From Pseudomonadota bacterium (GTDB lineage Bacteria; Pseudomonadota; Alphaproteobacteria; Rhizobiales; Hyphomicrobiaceae), in NCBI GenBank assembly GCA_018242295.1, contig JAFECE010000002.1:124001-188000 (forward strand): DNA of 64,000 nucleotides. The letters run 5' to 3'. The notes beneath the pieces are model-generated. The model had not been told where the DNA came from and did no database searches. It was given only the letters and a program-made list of their open reading frames with translations. The first letter of the stretch is position 1; every line of letters begins with the position of its first letter. Below are positions 35,387 to 45,628 of the stretch, piece by piece. The position numbers and the translations under genes were made by a program.

Positions 35387-36994
35387 TCAATTCACCCACA
35401 CTTCGACGCGCCGGTTGAGCTGCATACCATCGGCGGTATCATTGCACGCCGCAGGAGCGAGTTCGCTGTATCCCTTGACAGCGATTTTGCCTTGCCCTGG
35501 CAGCAGACCCACTGCCTTCATAACTTCCAGCACAGCCTTTGCGCGGTGACGCGACAAAGTCTGATTGACAGAAAACGTGCCTTTGGTGTCGGCAAAGCCC
35601 GCGAGAAGAACGGATTTGTTCTTATATGGCTCAGTCTTCAGCAGCTCTACCAATCGCTTTGCGTCGGCCATGGCCTTGCTATCGAGCTGGTAAGACCCCG
35701 ATTGGAAGCGAAATGTCACGGAGAGCCGTTCCGACGACTTAACGTCGTTGATGAAAGTATTCATCAGCACGGAATCGAAATTCTCGGGCTGGGCGTTAAG
35801 GGCGAAGGCAATACGGGCAGCCTGCGAGTCATAGCTCGCGGCCTCCGGTATCTGATCGATGAAGTCGGAGCGTTTGACGATCGGTTGGGCCTCGGGTGAA
35901 AGAGCGAACGCCAGAAGATCACGAGCGACGGGATCTCTGGGCTCCCCGTTCGTGTACAGAAAAAGACGTCTCGACAGCGGATACTCTTCCGTCTTTATAC
36001 TGAACGTCGATGGCTGCGCGATGAGGCCACAGCTGGAGACGATGTTTAACGCTTTGGCGTTTCGCTGATAGGCGATGCCTGTGAAGCCAATGCCCATTGC
36101 ATCGTGCGCGACCCAATCGGCCTGCTCGGCGTGGTTGGCCGTTCGCTTGGCGGTTGGCGTCAGTTCGAGTTTGTTTGGCTTCAATACCAGGTTGTCGAAG
36201 GTGTCGAACGTGCCGGACTCCTTCGTTGGTGCGTAGACGTTGATCTTGCCGGCCGGCTGGCCGAGCTGCGCCCAATCCGCGATTTGCCCCGAAAAGATTT
36301 TTGCAATCGCATCCTCCGGAAGCGAAATGATCGGGTTTTGCGGCGACACGAGAACGAGAAGCCCATCAAGGCCAAGCACATGCTCGCTGCCGGGTTGCCG
36401 GAAATCACCCATACCGGCGCTCATGAGCTTTTGCACCTCATCCGCCTTCACGGGGCGCGATGCCATCCCGATCTGCGCGGCCTTTTTCTCGAGGTCCGTA
36501 AAAGCTGTAGCCGAGCCGTGGCGGTGCAGAGCGATCGCACCACCGTCGTGACCATCCTGTCCGGAGACGCGAAATTCGACATCCAGCGCATCGGCGCTTA
36601 CGACTTTAGTCAGCTTTTTCTTCGCAGCGTCTGCATAGGCCTCTATCAGATTCGGCATCAGCTGGTTGCCGATCGTGTTTGATCCGCTGATGGAAATAGA
36701 TAACGGGCCAGCGGGAGCGTCAGCAGCTGGCGCCTCTGTGCGCATGGCGACGGTATCATTGGGGCAGCCGCCATCCACGCAATCAAACCGCGAAGCATCC
36801 AGCGACATTGAGCCCAAGCTGGCAGACATTATCGTGTACTTAATCTTGTCGTAGGAAACGAGCTCGCCTTTGATCTGGAAGTCACCGTTCTTTGCGCGCA
36901 AGGTCACCTCGCTCGCGAGGGCGGCGCCGGCGACAGCAATCGCCGCAATACCGGCCGCCGCAAAAATTCCCGCTCTGATCGCTCCAATCGACAT
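35387..36994 (-). CDS. Phosphate-binding (PstS-like) / OmpA-domain fusion protein
   Basis: The ATG at 36994 follows AGGGGG and gives 535 residues with a signal peptide. Residues about 95-390 resemble a PstS-like periplasmic ligand-binding domain: GPLSISISGSNTIGNQLMPNLIEAY, then EHVLGLDGLLVLVSPQNP and YAPTKESGTFDTFDNLVL. The last 120 residues are an OmpA peptidoglycan-binding domain (VTFRFQSGSYQLDSKAMADAKRLVELLK... LAGFADTKG... NQTLSRHRAKAVLEVMKA...). The protein would be a wall-anchored periplasmic solute sensor or binder. It is the last gene of a three-gene operon. Confidence 0.8.
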   Translation of the reverse strand: MSIGAIRAGIFAAAGIAAIAVAGAALASEVTLRAKNGDFQIKGELVSYDKIKYTIMSASLGSMSLDASRFDCVDGGCPNDTVAMRTEAPAADAPAGPLSISISGSNTIGNQLMPNLIEAYADAAKKKLTKVVSADALDVEFRVSGQDGHDGGAIALHRHGSATAFTDLEKKAAQIGMASRPVKADEVQKLMSAGMGDFRQPGSEHVLGLDGLLVLVSPQNPIISLPEDAIAKIFSGQIADWAQLGQPAGKINVYAPTKESGTFDTFDNLVLKPNKLELTPTAKRTANHAEQADWVAHDAMGIGFTGIAYQRNAKALNIVSSCGLIAQPSTFSIKTEEYPLSRRLFLYTNGEPRDPVARDLLAFALSPEAQPIVKRSDFIDQIPEAASYDSQAARIAFALNAQPENFDSVLMNTFINDVKSSERLSVTFRFQSGSYQLDSKAMADAKRLVELLKTEPYKNKSVLLAGFADTKGTFSVNQTLSRHRAKAVLEVMKAVGLLPGQGKIAVKGYSELAPAACNDTADGMQLNRRVEVWVN

Positions 36995-37045
36995 TTCTAC
37001 CCCCTGTACGAACTGTTCGTAGACCCCAATTCTGATAACCGGACG

Positions 37046-38380
37046 TCAGTTTGCGTTGTGAATGCGGAGGTCAGGTATGACGCCCGATTGATAGCGAGCG
37101 GCTGCGCTCAACGCGACACCACACGGCGCGGACGGAATGAGTCCATTTTGCCGGCTGATTGCCCCGTCGATAGCGCGCTCGATTATTTCGACGGAGACTT
37201 GTGCGTAACGCCCATTTCCACATGTCTCGCCGCCAGGCGCGCTGCCCCTTGTCTCATAGTCGAGGACCATTGCTATCGCTCCTCGAGCCTGTCCCTTCTT
37301 TTGCCAGAACGTGAATACCTCGGCTTTGGGACCTGCTCCCTTTCCGTCATCCGTACTTGACATGAAGCCGTGTCCGCGTCCGTCGCGCGCAACAAGTGCG
37401 GCGGATATAGCCGCGTCGCGCGGAGCTCCGCTCCAAACGTCTCCGGGCTCTCCGATGGCAGCCGCATACTCAATTGCATGCAGGTCGAGATTGACGGGCG
37501 CGTCCCAGACGATCGCGACCTTCGTGACTTCAGCAAGATCGCCCGCGGCGAGCTGCAAATGCTGCTGCTTTCCGTCGGCGAATGAAACGCTGGTTTCGGC
37601 GTCACTGCCAAGAAACATGTCGGCGATGAGTTCGGCGGCTCCTTGATCATCGAGCGTGCGCCTGATTGCGATCGGGCCGTACTGTAAGCTGACGTCCTCA
37701 CCATGGCGGCACGGCGATTGGACCGTGACCTTGGATCGCCCGCCGGGCAACGGTTGTGCCGATACGATTGGATCGGGGCACGTCAATGCGATGGCCGGAA
37801 TGTTCAGATCGGCATGCGGTGTTGGCTGATCGTTCTTCACTGGATTATGATCGGCCGGAGCCCCGTCGGTTGCAGGCTGCGCGGTGCCGGAGGTCGATAC
37901 GCTGGGTTCAGGTTTCGATGTGGCCTGCTTTTCCAGCTCCGCCTGAAGCTTTGCGCGCGCTTCATCCGCCAGTCGCTTCGACTCTTCGACTTTCTTTTGC
38001 GCCTCGGCTTCGCGGGCGAGCAGGCGGTCTTCATCTTCCTTGTGCTTCACTTCCGCTTGGTCGGATAGTCGCTGCAGCTCTTCGATTTTCTTTCGAGCCT
38101 CGGCTTCCCTGGCGGCGAGTTCTTCCTCCTCGGCTTTCAATTTGGCCGCCATTTCATCGAGTTTCTTTTGTTCTTCGGCTTTTCGGAGTTCGTCCGCATC
38201 TGCTGATGGCGCCGTGCCACTCTGTTTATCAGTGCCTTCCGGCAACCTGCGCTGATCGATGAACAACGGCTGAGACGAGGTTGCGCCAGTGTTGTCGCCC
38301 GCTATGGACGGGCTTACGGAAACGAGCGCCGCCAGCGTGGCAACACAAATCAGCTGAAACATGCCCGACGTGCTGCTCAT
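37046..38380 (-). CDS. Secreted coiled-coil protein of unknown function
   Basis: The 444-residue product has a signal peptide (LICVATLAALVSVSPSIAG). An 80-100 residue highly charged coiled coil rich in Glu, Ala and Lys follows (ADELRKAEEQKKLDEMAAKL...), then a Pro/Thr linker. The C-terminal domain of about 250 residues contains CPDPIVSAQPLPGGRSKVTVQSPCRHGEDVSLQY and may be disulfide-linked. It starts 8 bp after the upstream gene and ends 51 bp before the PstS/OmpA fusion, so all three are probably one envelope complex. No family was recognised. Confidence 0.65.
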   Translation of the reverse strand: MSSTSGMFQLICVATLAALVSVSPSIAGDNTGATSSQPLFIDQRRLPEGTDKQSGTAPSADADELRKAEEQKKLDEMAAKLKAEEEELAAREAEARKKIEELQRLSDQAEVKHKEDEDRLLAREAEAQKKVEESKRLADEARAKLQAELEKQATSKPEPSVSTSGTAQPATDGAPADHNPVKNDQPTPHADLNIPAIALTCPDPIVSAQPLPGGRSKVTVQSPCRHGEDVSLQYGPIAIRRTLDDQGAAELIADMFLGSDAETSVSFADGKQQHLQLAAGDLAEVTKVAIVWDAPVNLDLHAIEYAAAIGEPGDVWSGAPRDAAISAALVARDGRGHGFMSSTDDGKGAGPKAEVFTFWQKKGQARGAIAMVLDYETRGSAPGGETCGNGRYAQVSVEIIERAIDGAISRQNGLIPSAPCGVALSAAARYQSGVIPDLRIHNAN

Positions 38381-38387
38381 GTGACGG

Positions 38388-39401
38388 TCACCGGCTCAGT
38401 CGTTCAATCGCCTGGTCGGACAGAGGGCACCCGCCGGCGTCTTTGGCTAGCTTGTAGAGCTTCAATGCCGTTGCCTTGTTGGACGGGACGCCGGGCCCTC
38501 CTTCTTCGAGCTTCGCCAGGAAACAAAGAGCGACCGGATCTTTCTTGGCTGCGGCGAGCTCCCAGAGGGCGCGCGCCGCGGCGAAGTCAGCTGGTGATGC
38601 CTGTGGCCGCGCATAAAGTGTACCGAGCTGGGTCAATGCCCACCGGAGGCGGTCATCGGCCAAGGCATCGGCGATGCCAACCCGCAACCAAAAACGTGCC
38701 TCATCGGCATCTGTCTGACCATCGATGCCATGCAGCCTGGCGTCGGCGAGCTTAAAAGCCTGATCCGATGCGACGCCCGCGGAACTTTGTCCCCTGGGCG
38801 ATACTGCTCCTGGTTCAAGCAGATCCGGCCAGATGAGATCCGCAGGTGCCGGCGTTGCGCTGATTGCTGTAGCAACGGGCGCATTCGACGCCCCGTGGAA
38901 TGCAAATCCGAAAAGAAGTCCAGCGGCAAAAACAGCGGCGAACGTGGCGATCACTGCCGCTATTACCATTACCGGTAGCTTCTTGCCTCTTTGACGAGGA
39001 TAGGGAGTAGCCTTCGCGGAATGGGCGGCGCGTGCACGGCCCGCTTTCAGATCCGCTTCCTCGATGATTACGCGAACGGCAGTCGTCGCTGCAGTCGGGA
39101 CCAAATTTGGAGCAGCGGTGGAAGTCGGAGCCGGCCCCGACACCTTCGCACGTTGCGCCATTCTCGCTGCCAGTGTGTTCTTCAAGCTCGGAAAGTCTCG
39201 CGAAGGGCTGGAAACATTCTGGTCAGTCGCGATCGGCACACCCGGACTTTCGGAGTCGCTTGCTGCAGCGACCACTTTTGAGAGCGAAGTTGACGCTCCC
39301 TTCACGTCGGCGCTGACAGTCGAGGTCTGCTCCGAAGGCACTTCGCCGTTGGTGATACGGAGAGCGCCTTCCATCATCGAGCCGTGGGTTGTTCTACCCA
39401 T
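38388..39401 (-). CDS. Single-span membrane protein with Sel1-like repeats
   Basis: Start uncertain: the ATG at 39401 gives 337 residues. The cytoplasmic N-terminal half is Ser/Thr/Ala-rich and low in complexity. One membrane segment (VMVIAAVIATFAAVFAAGLLFGFAF) follows a basic patch (RQRGKKLP). The periplasmic C-terminal region carries helical repeats of Sel1/TPR type (ARFWLRVGIADALADDRLRWALTQLGTLYA..., AARALWELAAAKKDPVALCFLAKLEEGG). Sel1 repeats mediate protein-protein contacts, so it may anchor the two downstream products. Confidence 0.65.
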   Translation of the reverse strand: MGRTTHGSMMEGALRITNGEVPSEQTSTVSADVKGASTSLSKVVAAASDSESPGVPIATDQNVSSPSRDFPSLKNTLAARMAQRAKVSGPAPTSTAAPNLVPTAATTAVRVIIEEADLKAGRARAAHSAKATPYPRQRGKKLPVMVIAAVIATFAAVFAAGLLFGFAFHGASNAPVATAISATPAPADLIWPDLLEPGAVSPRGQSSAGVASDQAFKLADARLHGIDGQTDADEARFWLRVGIADALADDRLRWALTQLGTLYARPQASPADFAAARALWELAAAKKDPVALCFLAKLEEGGPGVPSNKATALKLYKLAKDAGGCPLSDQAIERLSR

Positions 39402-39701
39402 CACAAGCCGCACAACAGATCCCCGCGCCGCGATGAACTCTCGACATCTCTGCTCGCCGCCCGGGAAAATATCCCCTGCCACTAAACCGGTTTGAATTTT
39501 GAAAGCGCCCCGTTCCCCTCAACTTGGACTATTGGCCTCAGGAAATGTCGGTTTTATGATCCTCAATGTGAGTATAGCCGAAGGAAAGAAGTGCTCAATT
39601 CGAGACATCCACGTGACCGATGGCGCATTCGCGGCTTTCGACAGACAAACTGCATAAGCAGTGTGCTCTCAGGCGGAACCACTGGCACAAATCCGCTCCG
39701 C

Positions 39702-40184
39702 TCATTTTGGAATCGTTTTCTTCCGCGAGCTGGCGGACGTGTTCAATGCCACGGCGGCGCGGATGAGCGCCTTCAAAGCCTTTTCATCGATCCTGTCGCC
39801 CTCACGGATATCGATGGCGCGCCTGACATTTCCTTCGAGGCTGGAGTTGAAAAGACCCGAAGGATCGTCCAAGGCAGCTCCCTTGGCAAAGGTCATCTTC
39901 ACGACAGCTTTGTACGTCTCGCCGGTGCAGATAATTCCCGCGTGCTCCCACACCGGAACGCCGCGCCACTTCCATGTCTCGGTCACTTCGGAATCGGCCT
40001 GCTTGATAAGAGTCCGGAGACGCGCAAGCGTCTCGCCGCGCCAGTCATTGAGTTCCTTGATCTTCGCGTCGATCAGTTGCGCGGGAGTGTCGACTCCTTC
40101 GGCGCCTTCCTTTGCAATCCTTGCTGGCTGCTTGGACGTCCCTTTGGCCACGACCCGGCGCGCTTTGGTTGCGGGCTTGCGCAT
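39702..40184 (-). CDS. DUF1801-family protein
   Basis: The ATG at 40184, behind AAAGGGA, gives 160 residues. After a basic N-terminus (MRKPATKARRVVAKG) comes the DUF1801/YdhG-like domain: RLRTLIKQADSEVTETWKWRGVPVWEHAGIICTGETYKAVVKMTFAKGAALDDPSGLFNSSLEGNVRRAIDI. This small cytoplasmic fold is common and of unknown function. It is divergent from the next gene. Confidence 0.8.
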   Translation of the reverse strand: MRKPATKARRVVAKGTSKQPARIAKEGAEGVDTPAQLIDAKIKELNDWRGETLARLRTLIKQADSEVTETWKWRGVPVWEHAGIICTGETYKAVVKMTFAKGAALDDPSGLFNSSLEGNVRRAIDIREGDRIDEKALKALIRAAVALNTSASSRKKTIPK

Positions 40185-40332
40185 TGGTTCATCCCTTTGA
40201 ATATCTTCGCGTTGGCCGAACCGGCGTTCCGCCGTTAAGTCGTCAGAACGCCAAATGCAGGTTGCCGTTTGGCATAGTTCGGCCCCGAATGTTACATCGA
40301 TAGATAATAGCCGGAGAGAGGGGTGACGCTCC

Positions 40333-40821
40333 ATGACGGTCGAAGAAAAAGCCGACTTCATCAGTAAGGTCGAGCGCGCCTATCAAGGCGAAGTCTATGG
40401 CGAGGCGTTGTACAGCGGCATCGCGGACGCGATGCCAGACCCGGACCGGGCGAAGAAGTGGCGCATTCTGACGGAACTCGAAGTCGTCACGAAGGCCAGA
40501 ATGCGGGATCTCGTCGCCAAGCTCGGGGGCGATGCGCGCGAAAGCGACGCTTTTCGTCAGAAAGGCATCGACCAAGTTCAAAAATACGTCAGCCTGCCGT
40601 GGGACGACTTCATGAAACGCTTCAGCGGCGAACTTGATCCGATCATTCCCCGCTACGCCGCACTGGAACAGCGGTGCGCCCCCGAGGACGCCGAGACTTT
40701 GCGATTTTTGACCGAGCATGAAGTCGTGACCAGGGAATTCTGCGAACTCGAGCTGGCCGGAAGGCCCGACGTCTCAATCGATCCGGTGCGTGACCTGATT
40801 GCCAGGATGCGCGGAGCCTAG
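40333..40821 (+). CDS. Hypothetical helical, ferritin-like protein
   Basis: The 162-residue product is acidic and entirely helical by eye. It has no signal peptide and has spaced Glu/His residues (AYQGEVYGEALY, ELEVVTKARM, EHEVVTREFCELEL) reminiscent of a ferritin-like diiron bundle, although I cannot confirm ligand spacing. The closest guess is a ferritin-like/rubrerythrin-type hypothetical protein. Confidence 0.6.
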   Translation: MTVEEKADFISKVERAYQGEVYGEALYSGIADAMPDPDRAKKWRILTELEVVTKARMRDLVAKLGGDARESDAFRQKGIDQVQKYVSLPWDDFMKRFSGELDPIIPRYAALEQRCAPEDAETLRFLTEHEVVTREFCELELAGRPDVSIDPVRDLIARMRGA

Positions 40822-40962
40822 CAGGGAAACGGCGTTGGTCGTCCGCGGGGCGAGGCAATGACCGAGGTAACGTATCGGTCCCATCGTGTCGCAATTAGCA
40901 AAGTTTGCGTCTTCTGCAGCTGCACGGGAAGCGGCTCGCCCGCCTAACTAACGCATGCATCT

Positions 40963-40982
40963 CGACAAATGGCTGTTTGTCG
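40963..40982. promoter_or_regulatory. Inverted repeat upstream of soxB
   Basis: CGACAAA-N6-TTTGTCG forms a 7+7 inverted repeat centred about 40 bp before the soxB ATG. Its position, in the only gap ahead of the ten-gene betaine polycistron, makes it a candidate operator or 5'-UTR hairpin. Confidence 0.4.
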
Positions 40983-41013
40983 CCCCGTCGGACGATGCAG
41001 GTGAGGAGTATTG

Positions 41014-42267
41014 ATGAGGAAAGACTACTCTTCCTGGTCGCTTTTCACGAAGGGCCTCAGGCACAACGAAGGCTGGGATCCGGCGTGGCGGAGCGCCGAG
41101 CCGAAGCCGTCCTATGACGTTGTGATCGTCGGCGCCGGCGGCCACGGTCTTGCGACCGCCTATTACCTGGCCAAGGAACATGGGCTTCGCAACATCGCGG
41201 TCATCGAGAAGGGATATCTCGGCGGCGGCAACACCGCGCGCAACACGACGATTGTCCGCTCCAATTATCTTTGGGACGAAGCCGCCCTTCTTTACGAACA
41301 CGCGTTGAAGCTGTGGGAAGGCCTGACCGAAGACCTGAATTTCAACGTCATGTTCAGCCAGCGCGGCGTCTTCAATCTCGGCCATACGCTGCAGGACATG
41401 CGCGATATCGAGCGCCGCGTGAACGCCAACAATCTGAACGGCATCGATGCGCTCGTGCTCGATGCTGCCGAGGTGAAGCGGCGCATTCCTATTCTCAACA
41501 CGGCAAAGACGGCGCGATACCCGGTTCTTGGCGCAAGTTTCCAGCCGCGCGGCGGGATTGCCCGGCATGACGCCGTCGCATGGGGATTTGCGCGCGCGGC
41601 CAGCAAATGCGGCGTCGACATCATCGAGAACTGCGAAGTCACCGGCATGGACATCGCGAACGGCCGCATTGTCGGATTGGAGACGACGCGCGGACCGATC
41701 AAATGCGAGCGCGTCGGCTGCGTTGCTTCCGGTCACTCGTCCGTTCTCGCCAGGATGGCGGGCATTCGGATGCCGATCGAGAGCCATCCGCTGCAGGCGT
41801 TTGTCTCCGAATCCATGAAGCCTGTGCTCGATACGGTCGTCATGTCGAATGCCGTGCATGGCTATGCAAGTCAGTCCGACAAAGGCGAACTTGTCATTGG
41901 TGCGGGCATCGATCACTACACCAGCTACACGCAGCGCGGCAGCCCACACATCATCGAGCATACGGCCGCAGCGATCATCGAGCTTTTCCCGATGTTCTCG
42001 CGCGTACGCATGAACCGCCAATGGGGCGGCATCGTCGATACGACGCCCGACGCGTGCCCGATCATCAGCAAAACCAAAATCAAGGGCCTCTACTTCAACT
42101 GCGGTTGGGGAACGGGCGGTTTCAAGGCGACGCCGGGCTCCGGAAATGTCTTCGCGCATACGATCGCGAAAGACGACCCGCATCCGCTTAACCGTGCCTT
42201 CGATCTCGCACGATTCTCAACGGGACATCTCATCGATGAGCACGGCGCCGCCGGCGTCGCTCATTAA
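41014..42267 (+). CDS. soxB: Sarcosine oxidase beta subunit
   Basis: The ATG at 41014 with GAGGAG upstream gives 417 residues. The FAD-binding dinucleotide fold is at residues 35-50 ([21 protein letters not shown]). [15 protein letters not shown] matches the region around the covalent FMN site of heterotetrameric sarcosine oxidases, and [14 protein letters not shown] lies near the C-terminus. The enzyme oxidises sarcosine to glycine, with tetrahydrofolate accepting the methyl carbon. It begins a polycistron with soxD, soxA and soxG in canonical order. Confidence 0.95.
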   Translation: MRKDYSSWSLFTKGLRHNEGWDPAWRSAEPKPSYDVVIVGAGGHGLATAYYLAKEHGLRNIAVIEKGYLGGGNTARNTTIVRSNYLWDEAALLYEHALKLWEGLTEDLNFNVMFSQRGVFNLGHTLQDMRDIERRVNANNLNGIDALVLDAAEVKRRIPILNTAKTARYPVLGASFQPRGGIARHDAVAWGFARAASKCGVDIIENCEVTGMDIANGRIVGLETTRGPIKCERVGCVASGHSSVLARMAGIRMPIESHPLQAFVSESMKPVLDTVVMSNAVHGYASQSDKGELVIGAGIDHYTSYTQRGSPHIIEHTAAAIIELFPMFSRVRMNRQWGGIVDTTPDACPIISKTKIKGLYFNCGWGTGGFKATPGSGNVFAHTIAKDDPHPLNRAFDLARFSTGHLIDEHGAAGVAH

Positions 42268-42281
42268 TTCAGGACCTCGCG

Positions 42282-42581
42282 ATGTTTGTGTTTTTCTGCC
42301 CGCATTGCGGGGAAAACCGGGAAGAGGAAGAATTCGGCTACGGCGGCGAGGCGTTCATTCCGCGCCCGGCGACGCCGGAAACGCTCAATGACGACGCGTG
42401 GGGCGATTATCTTTTTATGCGCAAAAATCCCAAGGGCTGGCATTGGGAAATGTGGTCGCACAACACGGGCTGCCGAAAGTTCTTCGTCGTGAAGCGCAAC
42501 ACCGCGACGAATGCCATTGCCGGATCTTGGACGCTATCCGATGGCCGCAAGGCCTATGACGCGGAGGGCGGCGCAACGTGA
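42282..42581 (+). CDS. soxD: Sarcosine oxidase delta subunit
   Basis: The 99-residue protein has the family zinc motif CPHC at residues 6-9, with WSHNTGCRKFFVV later contributing His and Cys. The length is typical of SoxD. It lies 14 bp after soxB, and its stop overlaps the GTG of soxA (GTGA). Confidence 0.95.
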   Translation: MFVFFCPHCGENREEEEFGYGGEAFIPRPATPETLNDDAWGDYLFMRKNPKGWHWEMWSHNTGCRKFFVVKRNTATNAIAGSWTLSDGRKAYDAEGGAT

Positions 42582-45500
42582 CCAGTTTCCGCGTCCGGCG
42601 CCCTGGCGCGCGGATCGATTTCGAAAAGCCGCTGTCCTTCTCGTTCGATGGCCAACCTTACAGCGGTTTCGCCGGAGATACGCTGGCGTCGGCGCTGCTG
42701 GCGAACGACGTGCGCATGCTTGCGCGCAGCTTCAAGTACGGCCGTCCGCGCGGCATCGTCGGCTCCGGCCCTGAAGAGCCGAACGCGCTCATGCAGATCG
42801 AAGCGGGCGCGCATACGATTCCCAATCTCAAGGCGACGCAGGTCGAACTGTACGATGGCCTCATTGCGCGCCGCACGACAGGCTACCCGACGCTTGAGTT
42901 CGATCTGAAAAGCATTGGCGGCCTATTTTCGCGCTTCATGCCGGCGGGCTTCTACTACAAGACGTTTCAAAACCAGAAGCTCTGGCCGAAGTTCGAGCAC
43001 ATCATCCGGCAGGCCGCGGGCTACGGCAGCGCGCCGGCGGAACCCGATCCCGAAACCTACGACCACAGCCATCGCCACACGCAAGTTCTTGTCGTCGGCG
43101 GAGGCGCAAGTGGCTTGCTCGCGGCACTGGCTGCGGGGCGCGCCGGCTTGAAAGTCGTGGTGGTCGATGAGCAGAAAGAATGCGGCGGCTGGCTGCTGTC
43201 ATCGCCGCATAGCATCATCGGCGGCAAGACCGCAGACGCCTGGCTCAAAGCCGTGCTGGGCGAACTGCAAAGCATGCCGAACGTCGAGGTGCTGACGCGA
43301 ACGAGCGCTTTTGCACTCCACAACATGAATCTGGTTTTGGCTGTCGAGCAGCTGCAGGATCATCTGCCGCTCGGAGCACGCTCGGCACACCGCCCGCGCC
43401 AGCGGCTGCATCGCATCCGCGCGGAAAACGTGGTGCTCGCGACCGGCGCGATCGAGCGTCCGCTTGTGTTCGGCAACAACGATCTTCCCGGCATCATGAC
43501 CGCGTCGGCGCTGACCACATATCTCAATCGGTACGGCGTCGCCGCCGGCAAACGCGTATTGCTGCATACGAGCAACGATCACGTTTATCAAGGCGCATGT
43601 GATCTTGTCCGCGCCGGCTGCGAAGTCGTCCTCGCCGATGCGCGTGCCCGCGTAAATCCCGCTTGGGAAAAACGCGCACGCGCCGCCGGCGTCGATCTGA
43701 GGCTCGGTTACGGCATCGCCTACGCGAGGGGAGGGCGCGCCGTCAGCGGAGCGCAACTCGTGAAGCTCGATGCCGAGCGCAATGCCGTCACCGGCAAAGG
43801 TCCGAGTATCGACTGCGATGCGCTCGGAAGCTCCGGCGGCTTGTCCCCGACTGTGCATCTCTACTGCCACGACGGCGGTCGCCCGCATTGGGATGATGAA
43901 AAACTTGCCTTCGTCGTGCCTGCCACCGGGCGCGCTAAATCCCGCATCTATTGCGTTGGAGCCGTTACCGGTGAATTTGGCTTGCAACAGGCGCTGGAGC
44001 AGACGCAGCGGACGATCGGCGATCTGCTCGCGTCACTCGGCAAGCCTGCCGGCACCACGAGCGCAACCGATGTGCACACCGATGAACCGGCGAGCGTTCC
44101 GCCGCGGCGCATCTTCCGCATTCCGGACGGCATGCGCGAGGGCCACGGCAAGAAGGCCTTCGTCGACTTTCAGAACGACGTTTCGGCGGCCGACATTCAT
44201 CTGGCCGTGCGCGAGAACTATCGCTCGATCGAACACATCAAACGCTATACCGCGCTGGGCTTCGGAACGGATCAGGGCAAACTGTCGAACGTCAATGGTT
44301 TTGCCATCGCCGCCGATGCGCGCGGCATAAGCATCCCCGAAGTCGGAACGACGACGTATCGCCCCGCCTATTCGCCGGTCACGTTCGGAACGCTCGCGGG
44401 TCTCCACGCGGACGAGACGTTCGAGCCGCGGCGGTATTCCGCGATGCACGCCTGCCACGTCGCGCGCGGCGCCGAATTCGAGCCGGTCGGGCAGTGGTTG
44501 CGGCCCTGGTATTTTCCGCTGCCGGGTGAAGACATGCACGCGGCCGTGCGTCGCGAATGTCTGGCCGCGCGGCGTGGCGTTGGCATCATGGACGCTTCCA
44601 CCCTTGGCAAGATCGATCTTCGCGGCAAGGACGTGCGCGAATTTCTGGGTCGCGTCTACGCCAACGACTGGGCCAAGCTCGCACCCGGCAAATGCCGCTA
44701 CGGCTTGATGCTGGATGAGAACGGCATGGTGATGGACGACGGGGTAACGGCGTGCATCACCGACGATCATTTCGTCATGACGACGACGACGGGCGGCGCG
44801 GCCCGCGTCTTCTCCTGGCTCGAGAAATGGCACCAGACGGAATGGCCGGATCTCGACGTCTACATGACGTCGGTAACCGATCACTGGGCGACCGCTGCCA
44901 TCGTCGGACCCAAGAGCCGGCAAACCTTGGCGAAGGTCTGTAGCGATATCGACCTATCGCCGTCGGCCTTCAAATTCATGGATTGGCGCGACGGAACCGT
45001 GGCTGGCGTGCCGGCGCGCGTTTTCCGCATAAGCTTTTCTGGCGAACTCGCTTTCGAGGTCAACGTCGACGCCAACTACGGCCATCACGTCTGGGAAGCG
45101 CTGATGGACGCCGGCCGCGAGTTCGGCATCACACCCTACGGCACCGAGACCATGCATGTCCTGCGCGCTGAGAAGGGTTTCATCATCGTCGGTCAGGACA
45201 CCGACGGGTCAATGACGCCGCTCGATCTCGATATGGCTTGGGCCGTAAGCATGAAGAAGCCGTTCAGCTTTATCGGCAAGCGTTCGTTCGCGCGCAGCGA
45301 TACCGCTGGTCCCAATCGCAAACAGCTCGTTGGGCTGCTGACGGAAGATCCGGAAATCGTGCTCGCCGAAGGTGCGCAAATCATCGAGCGGACCGACATC
45401 GCGCCGCCCGTTCCGATGCTTGGTCACGTAACGTCGAGCTACTACAGCCCCGAACTGGATCGCTCCATCGCACTCGCCGTGGTCCGCGATGGCATCAACC

Positions 45501-45628
45501 GCCGAAGCGACGAGGGCCGCAAAACCGGACGCGACGTTCTTTATGCCCACGCCGGCGGCAAAGCACACAAGGTCAGACTCGTATCGCCCGTTTTCATCGA
45601 TCCCAAGGGAGAGCGGCAGAATGTCTGA
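42578..45628 (+). CDS. soxA: Sarcosine oxidase alpha subunit
   Basis: The 1016-residue subunit starts at a GTG. An N-terminal ferredoxin-like region (FSFDGQPYSGFAGDTLASALLAN) is followed by an NAD-binding Rossmann fold (VLVVGGGASGLLAALAAGRAG, about residue 170) and a second dinucleotide fold. The C-terminal half is a GcvT-like folate-binding aminomethyltransferase domain (GIMDASTLGKIDLRGKDVREFL...GFIIVGQDTDGSMTPLDLDMAW). The folate domain captures the C1 unit as 5,10-methylene-THF. It overlaps soxG by 8 bp. Confidence 0.95.
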   Translation: MTSFRVRRPGARIDFEKPLSFSFDGQPYSGFAGDTLASALLANDVRMLARSFKYGRPRGIVGSGPEEPNALMQIEAGAHTIPNLKATQVELYDGLIARRTTGYPTLEFDLKSIGGLFSRFMPAGFYYKTFQNQKLWPKFEHIIRQAAGYGSAPAEPDPETYDHSHRHTQVLVVGGGASGLLAALAAGRAGLKVVVVDEQKECGGWLLSSPHSIIGGKTADAWLKAVLGELQSMPNVEVLTRTSAFALHNMNLVLAVEQLQDHLPLGARSAHRPRQRLHRIRAENVVLATGAIERPLVFGNNDLPGIMTASALTTYLNRYGVAAGKRVLLHTSNDHVYQGACDLVRAGCEVVLADARARVNPAWEKRARAAGVDLRLGYGIAYARGGRAVSGAQLVKLDAERNAVTGKGPSIDCDALGSSGGLSPTVHLYCHDGGRPHWDDEKLAFVVPATGRAKSRIYCVGAVTGEFGLQQALEQTQRTIGDLLASLGKPAGTTSATDVHTDEPASVPPRRIFRIPDGMREGHGKKAFVDFQNDVSAADIHLAVRENYRSIEHIKRYTALGFGTDQGKLSNVNGFAIAADARGISIPEVGTTTYRPAYSPVTFGTLAGLHADETFEPRRYSAMHACHVARGAEFEPVGQWLRPWYFPLPGEDMHAAVRRECLAARRGVGIMDASTLGKIDLRGKDVREFLGRVYANDWAKLAPGKCRYGLMLDENGMVMDDGVTACITDDHFVMTTTTGGAARVFSWLEKWHQTEWPDLDVYMTSVTDHWATAAIVGPKSRQTLAKVCSDIDLSPSAFKFMDWRDGTVAGVPARVFRISFSGELAFEVNVDANYGHHVWEALMDAGREFGITPYGTETMHVLRAEKGFIIVGQDTDGSMTPLDLDMAWAVSMKKPFSFIGKRSFARSDTAGPNRKQLVGLLTEDPEIVLAEGAQIIERTDIAPPVPMLGHVTSSYYSPELDRSIALAVVRDGINRRSDEGRKTGRDVLYAHAGGKAHKVRLVSPVFIDPKGERQNV

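Noticed and set aside
40948-42183. A 411-codon minus-strand frame
   Set aside because: It is antisense to soxB, which has strong family motifs and a ribosome site, and it has no protein-like features.
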